From the NCBI RefSeq assembly GCF_003315295.1, contig NZ_QNRI01000010.1, positions 1 to 64,000 on the forward strand: 64,000 bases of DNA, written 5' to 3'. Source of the DNA: Paraliobacillus ryukyuensis. GTDB lineage: Bacteria; Bacillota; Bacilli; Bacillales; Amphibacillaceae. Position 1 is the stretch's first letter. Every line of letters begins with the position of its first letter. Shown here one piece after another: positions 16,835-30,017 of this stretch. Below the pieces are notes generated by a model. The model worked only from the letters and a program-made list of their open reading frames with translations. It searched no databases and was not told the origin of the DNA. Position numbers and translations under genes: made by a program.

Positions 16835-18568
16835 ATGGTCCAAACAAAAGAAACGGCTGACAAGCAGATCGCTAGTAATGTTCAAGCACCTAAGACGGGG
16901 GCAGATTTGTTGGTAGAAACGTTGATTGAAGCTGATGTGGACACATTATTTGGTTATCCAGGGGGAGCTGTACTACCTATTTTTGATGCTTTGTATCGAG
17001 CAAAAGGATCTTTTAATCAAGTATTAGCAAGACATGAACAAGGTTCTATTCATGCTGCAGAAGGGTACGCGCGAGTTTCGGGTAAACCGGGTGTTGTCAT
17101 TGCAACTTCTGGGCCTGGTGCAACTAACTTGATAACAGGTATTGCCGATGCGATGATGGATTCTATTCCACTTGTCGTATTCACTGGTCAAGTTGGTCAA
17201 CAGGTAATCGGAACGGATGCATTTCAAGAAGCAGACGTAATCGGAATTACTACTCCTATTACGAAACACAATTATCAAGTTCGTTCCATCAAGGATTTAC
17301 CAAGGATTGTTAACGAAGCTTTTCATATTGCATCAACCGGACGTCCTGGGCCAGTGGTCGTCGATATACCAAAAGATCTTGCAGCAAATCCTTGTGAAGA
17401 TCACTATGATTCAGATTTTTATTTACCTGGCTACCAGCCAACAACAAAACCTAATCCAATGCAAATCAAAAAACTAAAAGAAGCATTAAAAACAGCACAG
17501 AAACCTGTCATTTTAGCTGGAGCTGGCGTTATTATTGGAAAAGCAACTGCTGAATTAGCTGCTTTTGCTGAAAAACATAATATTCCGGTTACCTCCACCT
17601 TACTCGGTCTTGGTGCTTTTCCAGGAACACACGAGCTTTTTCTAGGAATGGCGGGGATGCATGGAACCTATGCTGCAAATAACGCGCTATATGAGTGTGA
17701 TTTACTCATTAATATTGGGGCAAGATTCGATGATCGTTTAACTGGTAATCTAGATCATTTTGCACCAACTGCAATTATTGCACATGTCGATATTGATCCA
17801 GCAGAAATTGGAAAGAATATCACTACACAGATTCCAATTGTTGCTGACGCTAAAAAGGCATTGAATGCAGTATTAAAAGAAACAGATATAGCATTACATC
17901 ATCAACAATGGGTCGAACGTGTGCACGCAAACAAAAAACAATATCCATTATGGTATAAACAACCAAAAGAAAACATGGTAGGACAATGGGTAATTGAACA
18001 AGTCTATCAAGCTACCAAAGGAAATGCTATTGTCGCAACAGACGTTGGACAACATCAAATGTGGTCGGCTCAATATTATAAGTTCAATAAACCTAATCGC
18101 TGGATTACATCTGGTGGTCTCGGCACAATGGGATATGGCTTCCCGGCTGCCATCGGCGCCCAATTAGCCGCACCAAATGACACGGTGGTCGCCATTGTAG
18201 GAGATGGTGGTTTTCAAATGACTTTACAAGAGTTGTCTATTCTACAAGAACGCCGCCTTCCTGTGAAAGTAATTATCGTGAACAACGAAGCACTCGGAAT
18301 GGTAAGACAATGGCAAGAGGAGTTTTATGAAGAACGTTATTCTGAGTCGATATTCAGTATTCAACCCGACTTCGTCAAACTAGCTGAAGCTTATCAAGTA
18401 ACAGGTGCTAAGGTTTCAACGCAACAAGAATTAATGGAAAAGCTCCCTAAACTATTAAATGATGACGGTCCTGCATTAATTGACTGTCGCGTGTTACAAC
18501 AGGAAAATGTCTATCCTATGATAGCTCCTGGTAAAGGGATTCACGAAATGATAGGAGTGAAACCATGA
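16835..18568 (+). CDS. ilvB: Acetolactate synthase large subunit
   Basis: IlvB (577 residues) is the thiamine-diphosphate enzyme that condenses two pyruvates to acetolactate, or pyruvate with 2-oxobutyrate, at the head of valine, leucine and isoleucine synthesis. The catalytic Glu68 sits in ARHEQGS; a central FAD-binding domain spans about 200-350; the ThDP motif is [12 protein letters not shown] with VNNEALGMV near residue 475. AGGAGGG precedes the ATG. It is first in a seven-gene operon and its stop overlaps the ilvN start by four bases. Confidence 0.96.
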   Translation: MVQTKETADKQIASNVQAPKTGADLLVETLIEADVDTLFGYPGGAVLPIFDALYRAKGSFNQVLARHEQGSIHAAEGYARVSGKPGVVIATSGPGATNLITGIADAMMDSIPLVVFTGQVGQQVIGTDAFQEADVIGITTPITKHNYQVRSIKDLPRIVNEAFHIASTGRPGPVVVDIPKDLAANPCEDHYDSDFYLPGYQPTTKPNPMQIKKLKEALKTAQKPVILAGAGVIIGKATAELAAFAEKHNIPVTSTLLGLGAFPGTHELFLGMAGMHGTYAANNALYECDLLINIGARFDDRLTGNLDHFAPTAIIAHVDIDPAEIGKNITTQIPIVADAKKALNAVLKETDIALHHQQWVERVHANKKQYPLWYKQPKENMVGQWVIEQVYQATKGNAIVATDVGQHQMWSAQYYKFNKPNRWITSGGLGTMGYGFPAAIGAQLAAPNDTVVAIVGDGGFQMTLQELSILQERRLPVKVIIVNNEALGMVRQWQEEFYEERYSESIFSIQPDFVKLAEAYQVTGAKVSTQQELMEKLPKLLNDDGPALIDCRVLQQENVYPMIAPGKGIHEMIGVKP

Positions 18569-19089
18569 AACGAATCATAACAGCTACAGTACAAAATCGC
18601 AGTGGTGTCCTTAACCGTATTACAGGGCTACTGCAAAAACGGCAATTTAACATTGAAAGTATCTCCGTTGGTCGTACCGAGACTGATGGTGTATCAAAAA
18701 TGACTTTCGTCGTCGATGTTGTAGACCATCAAAAATTAGAGCAGGTAACTAAACAGTTAAATAAACAGATTGATGTATTAAAAGTTTCTGATATTACTGA
18801 CAAGGCAATCGTTGCTCGAGAACTAGCATTGATTAAGATTACCAGTACCAGTCAACTTCGCGGAGAGATTCAAGGGGTGATTGAACCGTTCCGAGCAACC
18901 GTGATTGACGTAAGTAAAGACACCCTATCCATTCAAGTAACTGGAAAATCAGAAAAAGTAGAAGCTTTAATCGATTTATTACGACCATATGGAATTAAGG
19001 AATTAGCAAGGACTGGTGTTACAGCATTTTCGCGGGGGCAACAACCAGCTCAAACACGTGAAAATGTTTCGTTTTCACTATTAAACTAA
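18565..19089 (+). CDS. ilvN: Acetolactate synthase regulatory small subunit
   Basis: The 174-residue regulatory subunit (called ilvH in B. subtilis) activates IlvB and gives valine feedback. The ACT domain is residues 1-75, with [18 protein letters not shown] and [11 protein letters not shown], and the C-terminal ALS_ss domain is about 80-160 ([20 protein letters not shown]). ATGA overlap with ilvB implies coupled translation, as expected for subunits of one enzyme. Confidence 0.95.
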   Translation: MKRIITATVQNRSGVLNRITGLLQKRQFNIESISVGRTETDGVSKMTFVVDVVDHQKLEQVTKQLNKQIDVLKVSDITDKAIVARELALIKITSTSQLRGEIQGVIEPFRATVIDVSKDTLSIQVTGKSEKVEALIDLLRPYGIKELARTGVTAFSRGQQPAQTRENVSFSLLN

Positions 19090-19096
19090 CAAGTAA

Positions 19097-21716
<2,620 letters not shown>

Positions 21717-21732
21717 ACTGGAGGGTAACTTT

Positions 21733-22794
21733 ATGACAAAACACATCGTCTTACTTCCTGGGGATGGCATCGGTCCAGAAATTATCGATGCGACCCAGCA
21801 AGTACTGGAAACTATTGCAAAACAATTCAAGCATGATTTTACTTGTGAAACGCAATTAATTGGTGGTAGTGCCATTGATAGTGTAGGCACTCCCCTACCT
21901 GATCAAACTGTAGAAGCTTGTAAACAAGCAGATGCTGTCTTGTTAGGTGCTGTTGGTGGACCAAAGTGGGATCAATACCCTTCCCATCTTAGACCTGAAC
22001 GTGGGTTACTTGGTATTCGCAAAGCATTGGATCTTTTTGCAAATTTACGACCTGTAAAAGGATTTGACTCACTACTAAATGCTTCCCCACTAAAGCAAGA
22101 AATCATTCAAGGTAGTGATCTCATCATTGTACGTGAATTAACGGGTGGTCTTTATTTCGGAACCCCAAGTGAACGTTTAGCCAATGGTGATGTTGTTGAT
22201 ACCCTCGCCTACCAACGCTATGAAATAGAAAGAATCATTGATAAAGCTTTTCAAACGGCTCAAATTCGAAAGAAAAAGCTTACCTCTGTAGACAAAGCAA
22301 ATGTGTTGGAATCAAGTAAACTTTGGCGAGAGATTGTCGAAGAAAAGAAAACAAATTACCCTGACGTAGTAGTAAATCATGAATTAGTTGATGCTTGTGC
22401 CATGAAGTTAATTACGAATCCTACTTCATTTGACGTTATCGTTACAGAGAATATGTTTGGAGATATTTTGAGTGATGAAGCTTCTGTATTAACGGGATCA
22501 TTAGGGATGTTACCGTCCGCAAGCTTAGCTGAAAATGGTGTTGGATTGTATGAACCCGCACATGGATCGGCACCAGACATCGCCGGAAAAGGTATTGCAA
22601 ACCCAATTGCTACCATATTATCAGCGGCAATGCTTTTACGCTATTCTTTTCAAATGGAAAACGAAGCTGAAGCTATTGAAAAAGCCGTTGAAAAAACTAT
22701 TGAATCTGGATACCACACCGCTGATCTACATGTAAATGGTGGGAAACAAGTAAATACAAAAGAAATAACTAAAATGATAATTAAACAGATATAA
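21733..22794 (+). CDS. leuB: 3-Isopropylmalate dehydrogenase
   Basis: LeuB (353 residues) oxidatively decarboxylates 3-isopropylmalate with NAD+. Family motifs are [12 protein letters not shown] at the N-terminus, [22 protein letters not shown] near residue 90 (split over the substrate loop), [18 protein letters not shown] near 236 with the metal aspartates, and [19 protein letters not shown] for NAD binding. It starts 16 bp after leuA behind GGAGGG. Confidence 0.96.
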   Translation: MTKHIVLLPGDGIGPEIIDATQQVLETIAKQFKHDFTCETQLIGGSAIDSVGTPLPDQTVEACKQADAVLLGAVGGPKWDQYPSHLRPERGLLGIRKALDLFANLRPVKGFDSLLNASPLKQEIIQGSDLIIVRELTGGLYFGTPSERLANGDVVDTLAYQRYEIERIIDKAFQTAQIRKKKLTSVDKANVLESSKLWREIVEEKKTNYPDVVVNHELVDACAMKLITNPTSFDVIVTENMFGDILSDEASVLTGSLGMLPSASLAENGVGLYEPAHGSAPDIAGKGIANPIATILSAAMLLRYSFQMENEAEAIEKAVEKTIESGYHTADLHVNGGKQVNTKEITKMIIKQI

Positions 22795-22820
22795 TTACAC
22801 CAAAAAAGGAGTGAAAAATC

Positions 22821-24236
22821 ATGGGAAAACCAAAAACGATTATCGAAAAAATTTGGGATAAACATGTTGTCCATCAAGAAGAAGGGAAGCCAGACCTCTT
22901 ATATATCGATCTTCATTTAATCCATGAAGTAACTTCTCCGCAAGCCTTTGAAGGGCTTCGTTTAAAAAAACGTACGGTTCGGCAACCTAGTCGAACATTT
23001 GCCACAATGGATCATAATGTGCCAACTGTTCATCGCAACGTAATCAAAGATGAAGTATCAAAAAAACAAATGGATCAATTGCAAGTAAATTGTGAAGAAT
23101 TCGGAATATCTTTAGCTGATATTCATCACAAACACCAAGGAATTGTGCATGTTATCGGACCCGAGTTAGGTTTAACCCAACCCGGCAAAACTATTGTTTG
23201 TGGTGATAGCCATACTTCTACTCATGGTGCTTTCGGTGCACTCGCTTTTGGAATTGGAACCAGTGAAGTGGAACATGTACTGGCCTCCCAAACCATTTGG
23301 CAATCCAAACCAAAGACACTAAATGTAAAGGTTAATGGAAAATTGGGTACTGGGGTAACAGCAAAAGACTTAATTTTAGCGATCATTGGTAAATTTGGTG
23401 TGAAGTTTGGTACTGGTTATGTTCTAGAATACACTGGTGAAGCAATCCGTGATTTATCTATGGAAGGTCGAATGACGATATGCAATATGTCGATTGAAGC
23501 AGGCGCTCGAGCTGGTCTTATTAGTCCAGATGAGACGACAGTTGACTTTTTACGCGAAAGAAAATACGGGCCAGATAAAACTGTTTTTGATCAAGTAGCT
23601 GCTGACTGGCTTGACTTAGCTTCTGATGAAGGGGCAAGCTATGACGCAATGGTAGAAATTAATGCAGATGAAATTGAACCACAAGTTACTTGGGGTACGA
23701 ACCCTGGCATGTGTATACCGATCAGTGGCACTATCCCTAATCCCGATCATGCTAAAAATACAAATGAACGAAACGAAATCGAACACGCCCTAGCATATAT
23801 GGGATTAGAAGCAGATCAGACAATCACTTCTGTTCAAATCCAACATGTCTTTATTGGTTCTTGTACAAATTCAAGACTGGCAGACCTCACACGTGCAGCA
23901 AATATAATTAAGGGACACAAAGTCAATTCAAATGTCCGTGCCATCGTGGTTCCAGGTTCACAATCAGTTAAAATTGCAGCTGAAGAACAAGGATTAGATC
24001 GTATTTTTAAAGAAGCTGGTTTTGAATGGCGAGGTGCTGGTTGCAGCATGTGTCTGGCAATGAATGGGGATATTGTACCAGCAGGTGAACGTTGTGCTTC
24101 CACCTCTAATCGGAACTTTGAAGGACGTCAAGGTACGGGAGCTCGAACACACTTAGTTAGTCCAGAAATGGCGGCAGCTGCTGCGATTGAAGGTAGATTT
24201 ATTGACGTTAGGCAGATGCCTGTTCCAACAGCTTAA
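22821..24236 (+). CDS. leuC: 3-Isopropylmalate dehydratase large subunit
   Basis: LeuC (471 residues) is the aconitase-like subunit that carries the 4Fe-4S cluster and isomerises 2- to 3-isopropylmalate with LeuD. Cluster cysteines are in FIGSCTNSR (near residue 348) and [13 protein letters not shown] (two Cys, near 411). [13 protein letters not shown] marks the substrate region. AAAGGAG precedes the ATG. leuD follows by 31 bp. Confidence 0.96.
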   Translation: MGKPKTIIEKIWDKHVVHQEEGKPDLLYIDLHLIHEVTSPQAFEGLRLKKRTVRQPSRTFATMDHNVPTVHRNVIKDEVSKKQMDQLQVNCEEFGISLADIHHKHQGIVHVIGPELGLTQPGKTIVCGDSHTSTHGAFGALAFGIGTSEVEHVLASQTIWQSKPKTLNVKVNGKLGTGVTAKDLILAIIGKFGVKFGTGYVLEYTGEAIRDLSMEGRMTICNMSIEAGARAGLISPDETTVDFLRERKYGPDKTVFDQVAADWLDLASDEGASYDAMVEINADEIEPQVTWGTNPGMCIPISGTIPNPDHAKNTNERNEIEHALAYMGLEADQTITSVQIQHVFIGSCTNSRLADLTRAANIIKGHKVNSNVRAIVVPGSQSVKIAAEEQGLDRIFKEAGFEWRGAGCSMCLAMNGDIVPAGERCASTSNRNFEGRQGTGARTHLVSPEMAAAAAIEGRFIDVRQMPVPTA

Positions 24237-24267
24237 TACATCACTAAATAAGAAGGAGGTTATCGTG

Positions 24268-24858
24268 ATGGAACCTTTACGTACCCATCAGGGTTTGGTT
24301 TATCCACTTAATCGAACAAATGTTGATACAGACCAAATTATTCCAAAACAATTCCTGAAACGTATCTCAAGACAAGGATTTGGTCAATTTTTATTTTATA
24401 ATTGGAGATACGATGAAAATGATCAGCTAAAAACAGATTTTTCATTAAATGATCCTAAATATATAAATGCTTCTATTCTAGTTGCAGGAGACAATTTTGG
24501 TTGTGGTTCATCTCGAGAACACGCCCCTTGGGCACTACAAGATTTTGGTTTCAAAGTAATTATCGCACCAAGCTTTGCTGATATATTTTATAATAATTGC
24601 ACCAAAAACGGTATTTTACCAGTCAAACTATCCGAAAATGAAGTGCAGAAATTAATCGATCATGCTACAGCAACGAACTATACACTCACAGTAGATTTAG
24701 AAATGAAAACTGTATACGATTCGCAAGGCTTTAAAGCAAATTTCAATTTAGCGGACTACCCTAGAGAAATGCTACTCAATGGTTGGGATGAAATCTCAGT
24801 AACTTTGAATTATGCAGATAAAATTGAACAATTTGAGGCACAGCATGTTGTTTACTAA
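24268..24858 (+). CDS. leuD: 3-Isopropylmalate dehydratase small subunit
   Basis: LeuD (196 residues) is the swivelling small subunit of isopropylmalate isomerase. Motifs are NVDTDQIIPKQFLKR near the N-terminus and GDNFGCGSSREHAPWAL near residue 75. The ATG at 24268 is preceded by AAGGAGG; the longer frame overlapping leuC is not supported by a ribosome site. It is the last gene of the operon, which ends in a strong terminator. Confidence 0.95.
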   Translation: MEPLRTHQGLVYPLNRTNVDTDQIIPKQFLKRISRQGFGQFLFYNWRYDENDQLKTDFSLNDPKYINASILVAGDNFGCGSSREHAPWALQDFGFKVIIAPSFADIFYNNCTKNGILPVKLSENEVQKLIDHATATNYTLTVDLEMKTVYDSQGFKANFNLADYPREMLLNGWDEISVTLNYADKIEQFEAQHVVY

Positions 24859-24873
24859 TGTATGAACTAACGT

Positions 24874-24931
24874 AAGCGAACGGAAACGGAATATGATCCC
24901 TTATCATAATCATGCTCGTTCGCTTTTTGTT
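24874..24931 (+). terminator. Terminator of the ilv-leu operon
   Basis: AAGCGAACG and CGTTCGCTT form the base of a long hairpin, followed by TTTTTGTT on the plus strand, 15 bases after the leuD stop. Confidence 0.8.
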
Positions 24932-24972
24932 ATGTAATCACATCATTCATTATACTTCTGTTCATTATTTAG

Positions 24973-25275
24973 TTATCCATGGTCTTCACTATGTTCAATC
25001 CCCAAATCCTCCACTTCTGTCTTGTATAGATTATGTACATCACAGTGCAATACTCGAATTCTCACTTTTTTCCTTACATTACAAGAAACTTCTTCTTGAA
25101 TAAAATGATGCCACGTTTTGAAATCGTGTTGATAGAGATCTGTTGTCACAATTCTTTCATGTACTACTTCCCATTGGTGATCTTTTTTTATATCTTGTTC
25201 TATTTCTTTTGCATCCAGCTGTTGAATAGGTATAATTGTGAAGGCCAAACATATAATTAATATATATTGCTTCAT
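24973..25275 (-). CDS. Small secreted protein of unknown function
   Basis: A 100-residue protein with a signal peptide (MKQYILIICLAFTIIPIQ then cleavage near LDAKE) and a polar mature part with two Cys (CNVRKKVRIRVLHC) that could form a disulfide outside the cell. The start at 25275 is chosen because GGAGG lies ten bases upstream and the signal peptide begins there; the longer frame adds 16 residues without a ribosome site. No family was recognised. Confidence 0.6.
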   Translation of the reverse strand: MKQYILIICLAFTIIPIQQLDAKEIEQDIKKDHQWEVVHERIVTTDLYQHDFKTWHHFIQEEVSCNVRKKVRIRVLHCDVHNLYKTEVEDLGIEHSEDHG

Positions 25276-25368
25276 CTGTGTACTACCTCCTTTTATCACA
25301 TCATTCAACCTTACATTTTCCAACTACATTTCAAACTATACTTACCTTTTTATATGTTAATTATTCAG

Positions 25369-25383
25369 AATTTTCAGAAAAAG
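25369..25383 (+). promoter_or_regulatory. CodY-like box upstream of the Aap transporter
   Basis: AATTTTCAGAAAAAG matches the CodY consensus at 13 of 15 positions, with a second weaker overlapping match just before it. It lies about 150 bases before the first gene of the amino-acid transporter, which fits nutrient control. Confidence 0.6.
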
Positions 25384-25528
25384 TATGTTATATATTCTTA
25401 CAATTTTATTCTATTATTACCAATACTTCTATAAACTTGTTTCTAAGTACATTACCTAACATAGTTATGTTCTGCTACATCAAGGTAAAAGAGAGTTACG
25501 TACTACAAAAATTTAGGGGGGAAAAGAT

Positions 25529-26632
25529 GTGAAGAACAGAAAGCGTTATTTGCAATTTGTTTTTGCTGGCATGTTGGTATTCCTATTGACGTTAACAGGA
25601 TGCTCTTCAACAGATACTAGTACAGATGGAGATGAGACAACAGATGAAGCAACAGATTCAACGAATGATGCTTCATCAGGAAAAACTACGTTAGCAGAAG
25701 TAAAAGAACGAGGATATATAGTAGTTGGAGGAAATAATCAATTACCTGGATTCGGTTATGTAAACTCAGATGGTGACTATGAAGGTTTTGATGTTGATTT
25801 TGCTAAGGTGTTAGGGGCAGCAATCTTCGATGATCCTGAGGCGATTGAAATTCGACCTTTATCCGCTCAAGAACGATTTACCGCACTACAAACTGGGGAA
25901 GTTGATGTGTTAATCAGAAACACAACTTGGACCGTAGAACGTGATGTAGAATTAGGCACAAACTTTGCTCCAACCACATTTTATGATGGGCAAGGAATTA
26001 TGGTGCGTAAAGATACTGGCATAACTAGTTTAGAAGAATTGGCTGGAGCAAGAATTGGTGTAGAAACCGGAACAACCACAGAAGCAAACTTAGCTGACCA
26101 ATTCCGTAAATTAGGTATTGAATATGAACAAGTTTTATTCGATGATAGTGATTCACTTGTAGAAGCCTATGAATCAGGAAGCATAGATGCATGGACGACT
26201 GATAAGTCAGGATTAGTTTCTAGACAATCAACTTTGTCCGAACCAGATGCACATGTGATCTTAGAACAAACGTTATCGAAAGAACCTTTAGGTCCAACTG
26301 TTCGTCATGGGGATGATCAATGGTTTGATATCGTGAAATGGGCCACTTATGCAACCATGGAAGCTGAAGAATTGGGTATCAACTCCACAAATGTTGATGA
26401 ATTTATTGATAGTAGTGATCCAGTTATTCGTAGGTTTATGGGTAATGAGGGGGAACTAGGTGAGATGTTAGGATTAGAGAATGATTTTGCCGTTCAAATC
26501 ATTAAACACGTTGGTAATTATGAAGAAATTTATAATCGTAATCTAGGACCAGATACCGTATTTAAATTAGAAAGAGGATTGAATTCACTTTACACAGACG
26601 GTGGTATTTTATACTCTCCTCCTTTCCGATAA
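25529..26632 (+). CDS. General amino-acid ABC transporter, binding lipoprotein (AapJ type)
   Basis: A 367-residue periplasmic-binding-type lipoprotein; the lipobox LTGCSS places Cys near residue 25. The family signature is that of AapJ/BztA proteins for polar L-amino acids, seen in LSAQERFTALQTGEVDVL, RNTTWTVERD and the C-terminal NSLYTDGGILYSPPFR. The start is a GTG at 25529 behind AGGGGGG. It begins a four-gene cluster with two permeases and an ATPase; a hairpin after it may raise its mRNA level relative to the rest. Confidence 0.88.
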   Translation: MKNRKRYLQFVFAGMLVFLLTLTGCSSTDTSTDGDETTDEATDSTNDASSGKTTLAEVKERGYIVVGGNNQLPGFGYVNSDGDYEGFDVDFAKVLGAAIFDDPEAIEIRPLSAQERFTALQTGEVDVLIRNTTWTVERDVELGTNFAPTTFYDGQGIMVRKDTGITSLEELAGARIGVETGTTTEANLADQFRKLGIEYEQVLFDDSDSLVEAYESGSIDAWTTDKSGLVSRQSTLSEPDAHVILEQTLSKEPLGPTVRHGDDQWFDIVKWATYATMEAEELGINSTNVDEFIDSSDPVIRRFMGNEGELGEMLGLENDFAVQIIKHVGNYEEIYNRNLGPDTVFKLERGLNSLYTDGGILYSPPFR

Positions 26633-26651
26633 TTGCGATGGTTATTTAATT

Positions 26652-26690
26652 ATAAGAGTCTGCTCTTCCCATGCGAATAGGCAGGCTCTT
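26652..26690 (+). terminator. Intra-operon hairpin after the binding protein gene
   Basis: AAGAGTCTGC pairs with GCAGGCTCTT; the T run is weak (TTTG). This is typical of partial terminators or mRNA-stabilising hairpins after ABC binding-protein genes. Confidence 0.5.
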
Positions 26691-26724
26691 TGAACGATTA
26701 GAAAAAATGTTGGTGGTGAATATT

Positions 26725-27897
26725 TTGGCAAAAAAATCACATGTTTCTACTCCATTTTGGAGAGATAATCGGATGATACCAATTATGTTACAACTTTTTT
26801 TTGCAATATTTGTTTTACTTTTATGCGGTTATCTAATTAATAACGCATTAATAGGTTTAGAGCGTTTGGGAATTGATTTTGGGTTTGATTTTTTACAACG
26901 AACTTCCTCATTCAATATCTCTGAATCTTTAATTACTTTTCAACCTACGGATACGTACGGTCGTGCGTTACTAGTTGGTATATTAAATACTTTGAAAGTA
27001 TCTATTATCGGGGTTATATTAACAACAATCATCGGGGTTATTGTAGGTATTGCTAGGTTATCAAATAATTGGCTCGTGCGAAAATTATCTGGGTTATATA
27101 TTGAAATTATAAGAAACACACCACTTCTCGTTCAATTGTTTATTTGGTATTTTGCTGTATTATTAACGCTCCCTTCTGCGCAAGAAAGTATTTCAGTTGC
27201 TGGATTCTATTTTAATAACAGCGGAATTGCAATGCCTTGGTTTACCACAAACGATGGTACAGCCGTTTGGGTTAGTTTATTCATAATCGGTGTTGTTGGG
27301 GCAGTCATTATCTGGGTTATACAATTAAAACGTCAGATTAAAAACGGGAAAAGAACCTTTCCTTTTTTATGGTCGTTAGCTACATTAATTATCATGCTAG
27401 TTATTGCATTTATCGTTTCAGGATCCGCTCCAGTAAATATTGATAATCCTGTACTAGGAAATTTTAATTTCACTGGTGGATTGCGGATTTCTTCAGAATT
27501 CACTGCAATTTTGTTAGGTTTGGTTATCTATACTGCTACCTATATTGCAGAGATTGTGCGTGGAGGTATACAGTCTGTATCAAAAGGACAAACAGAGGCG
27601 GCGAAAGCTCTAGGGATAAAAAATTCCACGATGATGCGCCTTATAATTCTACCGCAAGCAATACGAATCATCATACCACCAGTTACAAGTCAATATCTAA
27701 ACCTAACAAAAAACTCAAGTTTAGCGATTGCAGTCGGCTATCAAGAATTAGTAAGTGTAGGTAATACTTCGATGAATCAATCAGGTCATGCCATTGAGAT
27801 GATCATCATTATGATCAGTGTCTATTTGATAGTCAGCCTAATTACTTCTTTAGTTATGAATAGCTTTAATCGAAGAATGCAATTAGTAGAAAGGTGA
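26725..27897 (+). CDS. General amino-acid ABC transporter permease (AapQ type)
   Basis: A 390-residue permease with about eight membrane segments and the HisM-type motif YIAEIVRGGIQSVSKGQTEA near residue 290, where the ATPase docks. The RNTPLLVQLFIWYF segment near 130 is typical. The TTG at 26725 is chosen because GGTGGTG lies six bases upstream; the upstream ATGs fall in or next to the hairpin. The extra insertion between helices (about 165-260) matches AapQ rather than the shorter GlnP class. Confidence 0.85.
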   Translation: MAKKSHVSTPFWRDNRMIPIMLQLFFAIFVLLLCGYLINNALIGLERLGIDFGFDFLQRTSSFNISESLITFQPTDTYGRALLVGILNTLKVSIIGVILTTIIGVIVGIARLSNNWLVRKLSGLYIEIIRNTPLLVQLFIWYFAVLLTLPSAQESISVAGFYFNNSGIAMPWFTTNDGTAVWVSLFIIGVVGAVIIWVIQLKRQIKNGKRTFPFLWSLATLIIMLVIAFIVSGSAPVNIDNPVLGNFNFTGGLRISSEFTAILLGLVIYTATYIAEIVRGGIQSVSKGQTEAAKALGIKNSTMMRLIILPQAIRIIIPPVTSQYLNLTKNSSLAIAVGYQELVSVGNTSMNQSGHAIEMIIIMISVYLIVSLITSLVMNSFNRRMQLVER

Positions 27898-27903
27898 TAT
27901 AGC

Positions 27904-29103
27904 ATGATGCATACAGAAATTACCCCCACCAAAAGCAAGGTACTACCCCCTGAGCAAAAGCAAACGATTTTTGGTTGGACAAAAAAAAATTTATTTAATA
28001 GCTGGTTTAACATTATTTTAACTTTCGTTTCTCTGTTTATTATTTTTATCGTTTTAAAAGGGACCCTTACTTGGGTAGTAACTAATGCTGACTGGGAAGT
28101 TATTCGAGCCAATTATCGATTGTTTATGGTCGGTCAATTTTCAGAAGAAGAAATTTGGCGTGTCTGGTCTGCCTTACTTTATCTCACCTTACTGTTTGGT
28201 TTATCTGCTGGGATTTGGAAAGGTACCATCCGTCAATTAAGTTTTCTATTAACCGCTATCTACGTTATCCATTTAGCATTACCTTTTTTATCAGGGCATA
28301 CAAAAATTTGGTTATTAAGTAATATTGTAACCTTATTTGCAAGCTACGTTATTGGATTAAAACTACCTAAAGGGAAAATGATTGGAATTGGTGGATGGCT
28401 ATTTTCCATCATTGTCATATTATTTTTCTTACAAGGATTTGGTATTCTTCCAAGTGTTCAAACAAGTATGTGGAACGGATTATTGTTAACCGTTATCCTA
28501 TCAGCAGTAGCGATTGTCGGTTCCTTCCCCATTGGAATATTATTGGCCTTAGGTCGTACGAGTAAATTGCCCATTATCAAGTATTTTTGTATTGCTTATA
28601 TTGAATTTATTCGAGGAATTCCTTTGATTACAGTATTCTTCTCGATGCAAATTCTAATTCCATTGTTTTTACCAGAAGGATTTACTGTAGCTAATATTAT
28701 TCGAGTTATGATTGGAGCAACATTATTTACTGCGGCTTATATGGCGGAAAATGTGCGAGGAGGATTACAATCGATACCAAAAGGACAGTTTGAAGCTGCG
28801 AAAACAATCGGTTTAAGTTCGATACAGTCTACTTTTTTGATTATTCTTCCACAAGCATTAAGAGCCGTAATACCTGCAATCGTCGGACAAAGTATTTCTA
28901 TGTTTAAGGATACGTCACTCGTAGCTATTGTTGGATTAGTAGACTTACTAGGGATCGCCCAAACAGTAAAATCTAACCCAGCGTTTTTAGGTCATCACAT
29001 GGAAGTCTATCTCTTTGTAGCCCTTGTCTATTGGGTGATTGCTTATGCAATGTCTTATTCAAGTCGTCGTTTAGAAGAAACATTAGGAGTTGGCAAACGA
29101 TAA
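27904..29103 (+). CDS. General amino-acid ABC transporter permease (AapM type)
   Basis: The second permease, 399 residues, with several hydrophobic segments before the transport core. The core begins near residue 190 ([18 protein letters not shown]) and carries [20 protein letters not shown] near 280 and [12 protein letters not shown] near 233. AAAGGTGAT precedes the ATG, 6 bp after the AapQ-type gene. AapM/BztC proteins are paired with AapQ in one heterodimer. Confidence 0.85.
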   Translation: MMHTEITPTKSKVLPPEQKQTIFGWTKKNLFNSWFNIILTFVSLFIIFIVLKGTLTWVVTNADWEVIRANYRLFMVGQFSEEEIWRVWSALLYLTLLFGLSAGIWKGTIRQLSFLLTAIYVIHLALPFLSGHTKIWLLSNIVTLFASYVIGLKLPKGKMIGIGGWLFSIIVILFFLQGFGILPSVQTSMWNGLLLTVILSAVAIVGSFPIGILLALGRTSKLPIIKYFCIAYIEFIRGIPLITVFFSMQILIPLFLPEGFTVANIIRVMIGATLFTAAYMAENVRGGLQSIPKGQFEAAKTIGLSSIQSTFLIILPQALRAVIPAIVGQSISMFKDTSLVAIVGLVDLLGIAQTVKSNPAFLGHHMEVYLFVALVYWVIAYAMSYSSRRLEETLGVGKR

Positions 29104-29125
29104 TCAAAAATGGGAGTTGAGTGAT

Positions 29126-29887
29126 TTGGAACAAGTAATGCCTAAAGAAATGCCCGAAAAGGAGATCATCCGATGTCATAATGTTAATAAATGGTTTGGC
29201 AAGCTTCATGTATTAAAAGATGTGAATTTATCAATTAAAAAAGGAGAAGTATTAGTTATTCTTGGCCCTTCTGGATCGGGAAAATCCACCTTCATTCGAA
29301 CCATAAATGGTTTAGAAGACATTCAACAAGGTGACATCGTTATTGATGAAATTACCCTTTCGCATGATATTAAGCATATTGAAGCGATTCGAAAAGAAAC
29401 TGGGATGGTGTTTCAGCAATTTAATCTGTTTCCCCATATGACCATTTTAAAAAATATAACTTTAGCACCTATTTGGGTACGAAAAAAGCCGAAAAAGGAA
29501 GCGGAAAAAGAAGCATTAGAATTATTAGAACGTGTCGGAATTCCCGAACAAGCAAACAAGTATCCAGGTCAACTTTCAGGGGGGCAACAACAACGTGTAG
29601 CAATCGCACGTGCACTAGCAATGCAACCAGAGATCATGTTATTTGATGAACCTACCTCCGCTTTAGATCCAGAAATGATCAAGGAAGTATTAGATGTTAT
29701 GAAAGAGCTAGCCAAATCAGGTATGACAATGCTTGTGGTCACACATGAGATGGGTTTTGCAAGAGAAGTTGCAGACAGGATTGTTCTATTTGATAATGGT
29801 GAAATTGTTGAAACTGGAACACCAGAAGCACTATTTGATAACCCACAACATGATCGCACGAAATTGTTTTTATCACAAATTTTATAG
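29126..29887 (+). CDS. General amino-acid ABC transporter ATP-binding protein (AapP type)
   Basis: A 254-residue ATPase with Walker [11 protein letters not shown]-loop [11 protein letters not shown], signature [15 protein letters not shown], Walker [14 protein letters not shown] and switch [14 protein letters not shown]. The start is uncertain. The TTG at 29126 has GGGAG nine bases upstream; a TTG at 29090 overlapping the AapM-type gene and an ATG at 29138 are alternatives. It closes the four-gene operon before a strong terminator. Confidence 0.88.
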   Translation: MEQVMPKEMPEKEIIRCHNVNKWFGKLHVLKDVNLSIKKGEVLVILGPSGSGKSTFIRTINGLEDIQQGDIVIDEITLSHDIKHIEAIRKETGMVFQQFNLFPHMTILKNITLAPIWVRKKPKKEAEKEALELLERVGIPEQANKYPGQLSGGQQQRVAIARALAMQPEIMLFDEPTSALDPEMIKEVLDVMKELAKSGMTMLVVTHEMGFAREVADRIVLFDNGEIVETGTPEALFDNPQHDRTKLFLSQIL

Positions 29888-29898
29888 AAGTAGACACA

Positions 29899-29946
29899 TA
29901 AAAGAACGGTAGATGTTTTATAGTCCATTTACCGTTCTTTTTTCTT
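29899..29946. terminator. Bidirectional terminator
   Basis: AAAAGAACGGTA and TACCGTTCTTTT form a long stem with T runs on both strands, between the Aap operon and the convergent lactonase gene. Confidence 0.85.
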
Positions 29947-30017
29947 ACATCCTATATTCACCAAACCAATTGGATGAACATACGAACCTGCATATATACT
30001 ATTTAAATATTATTTTC

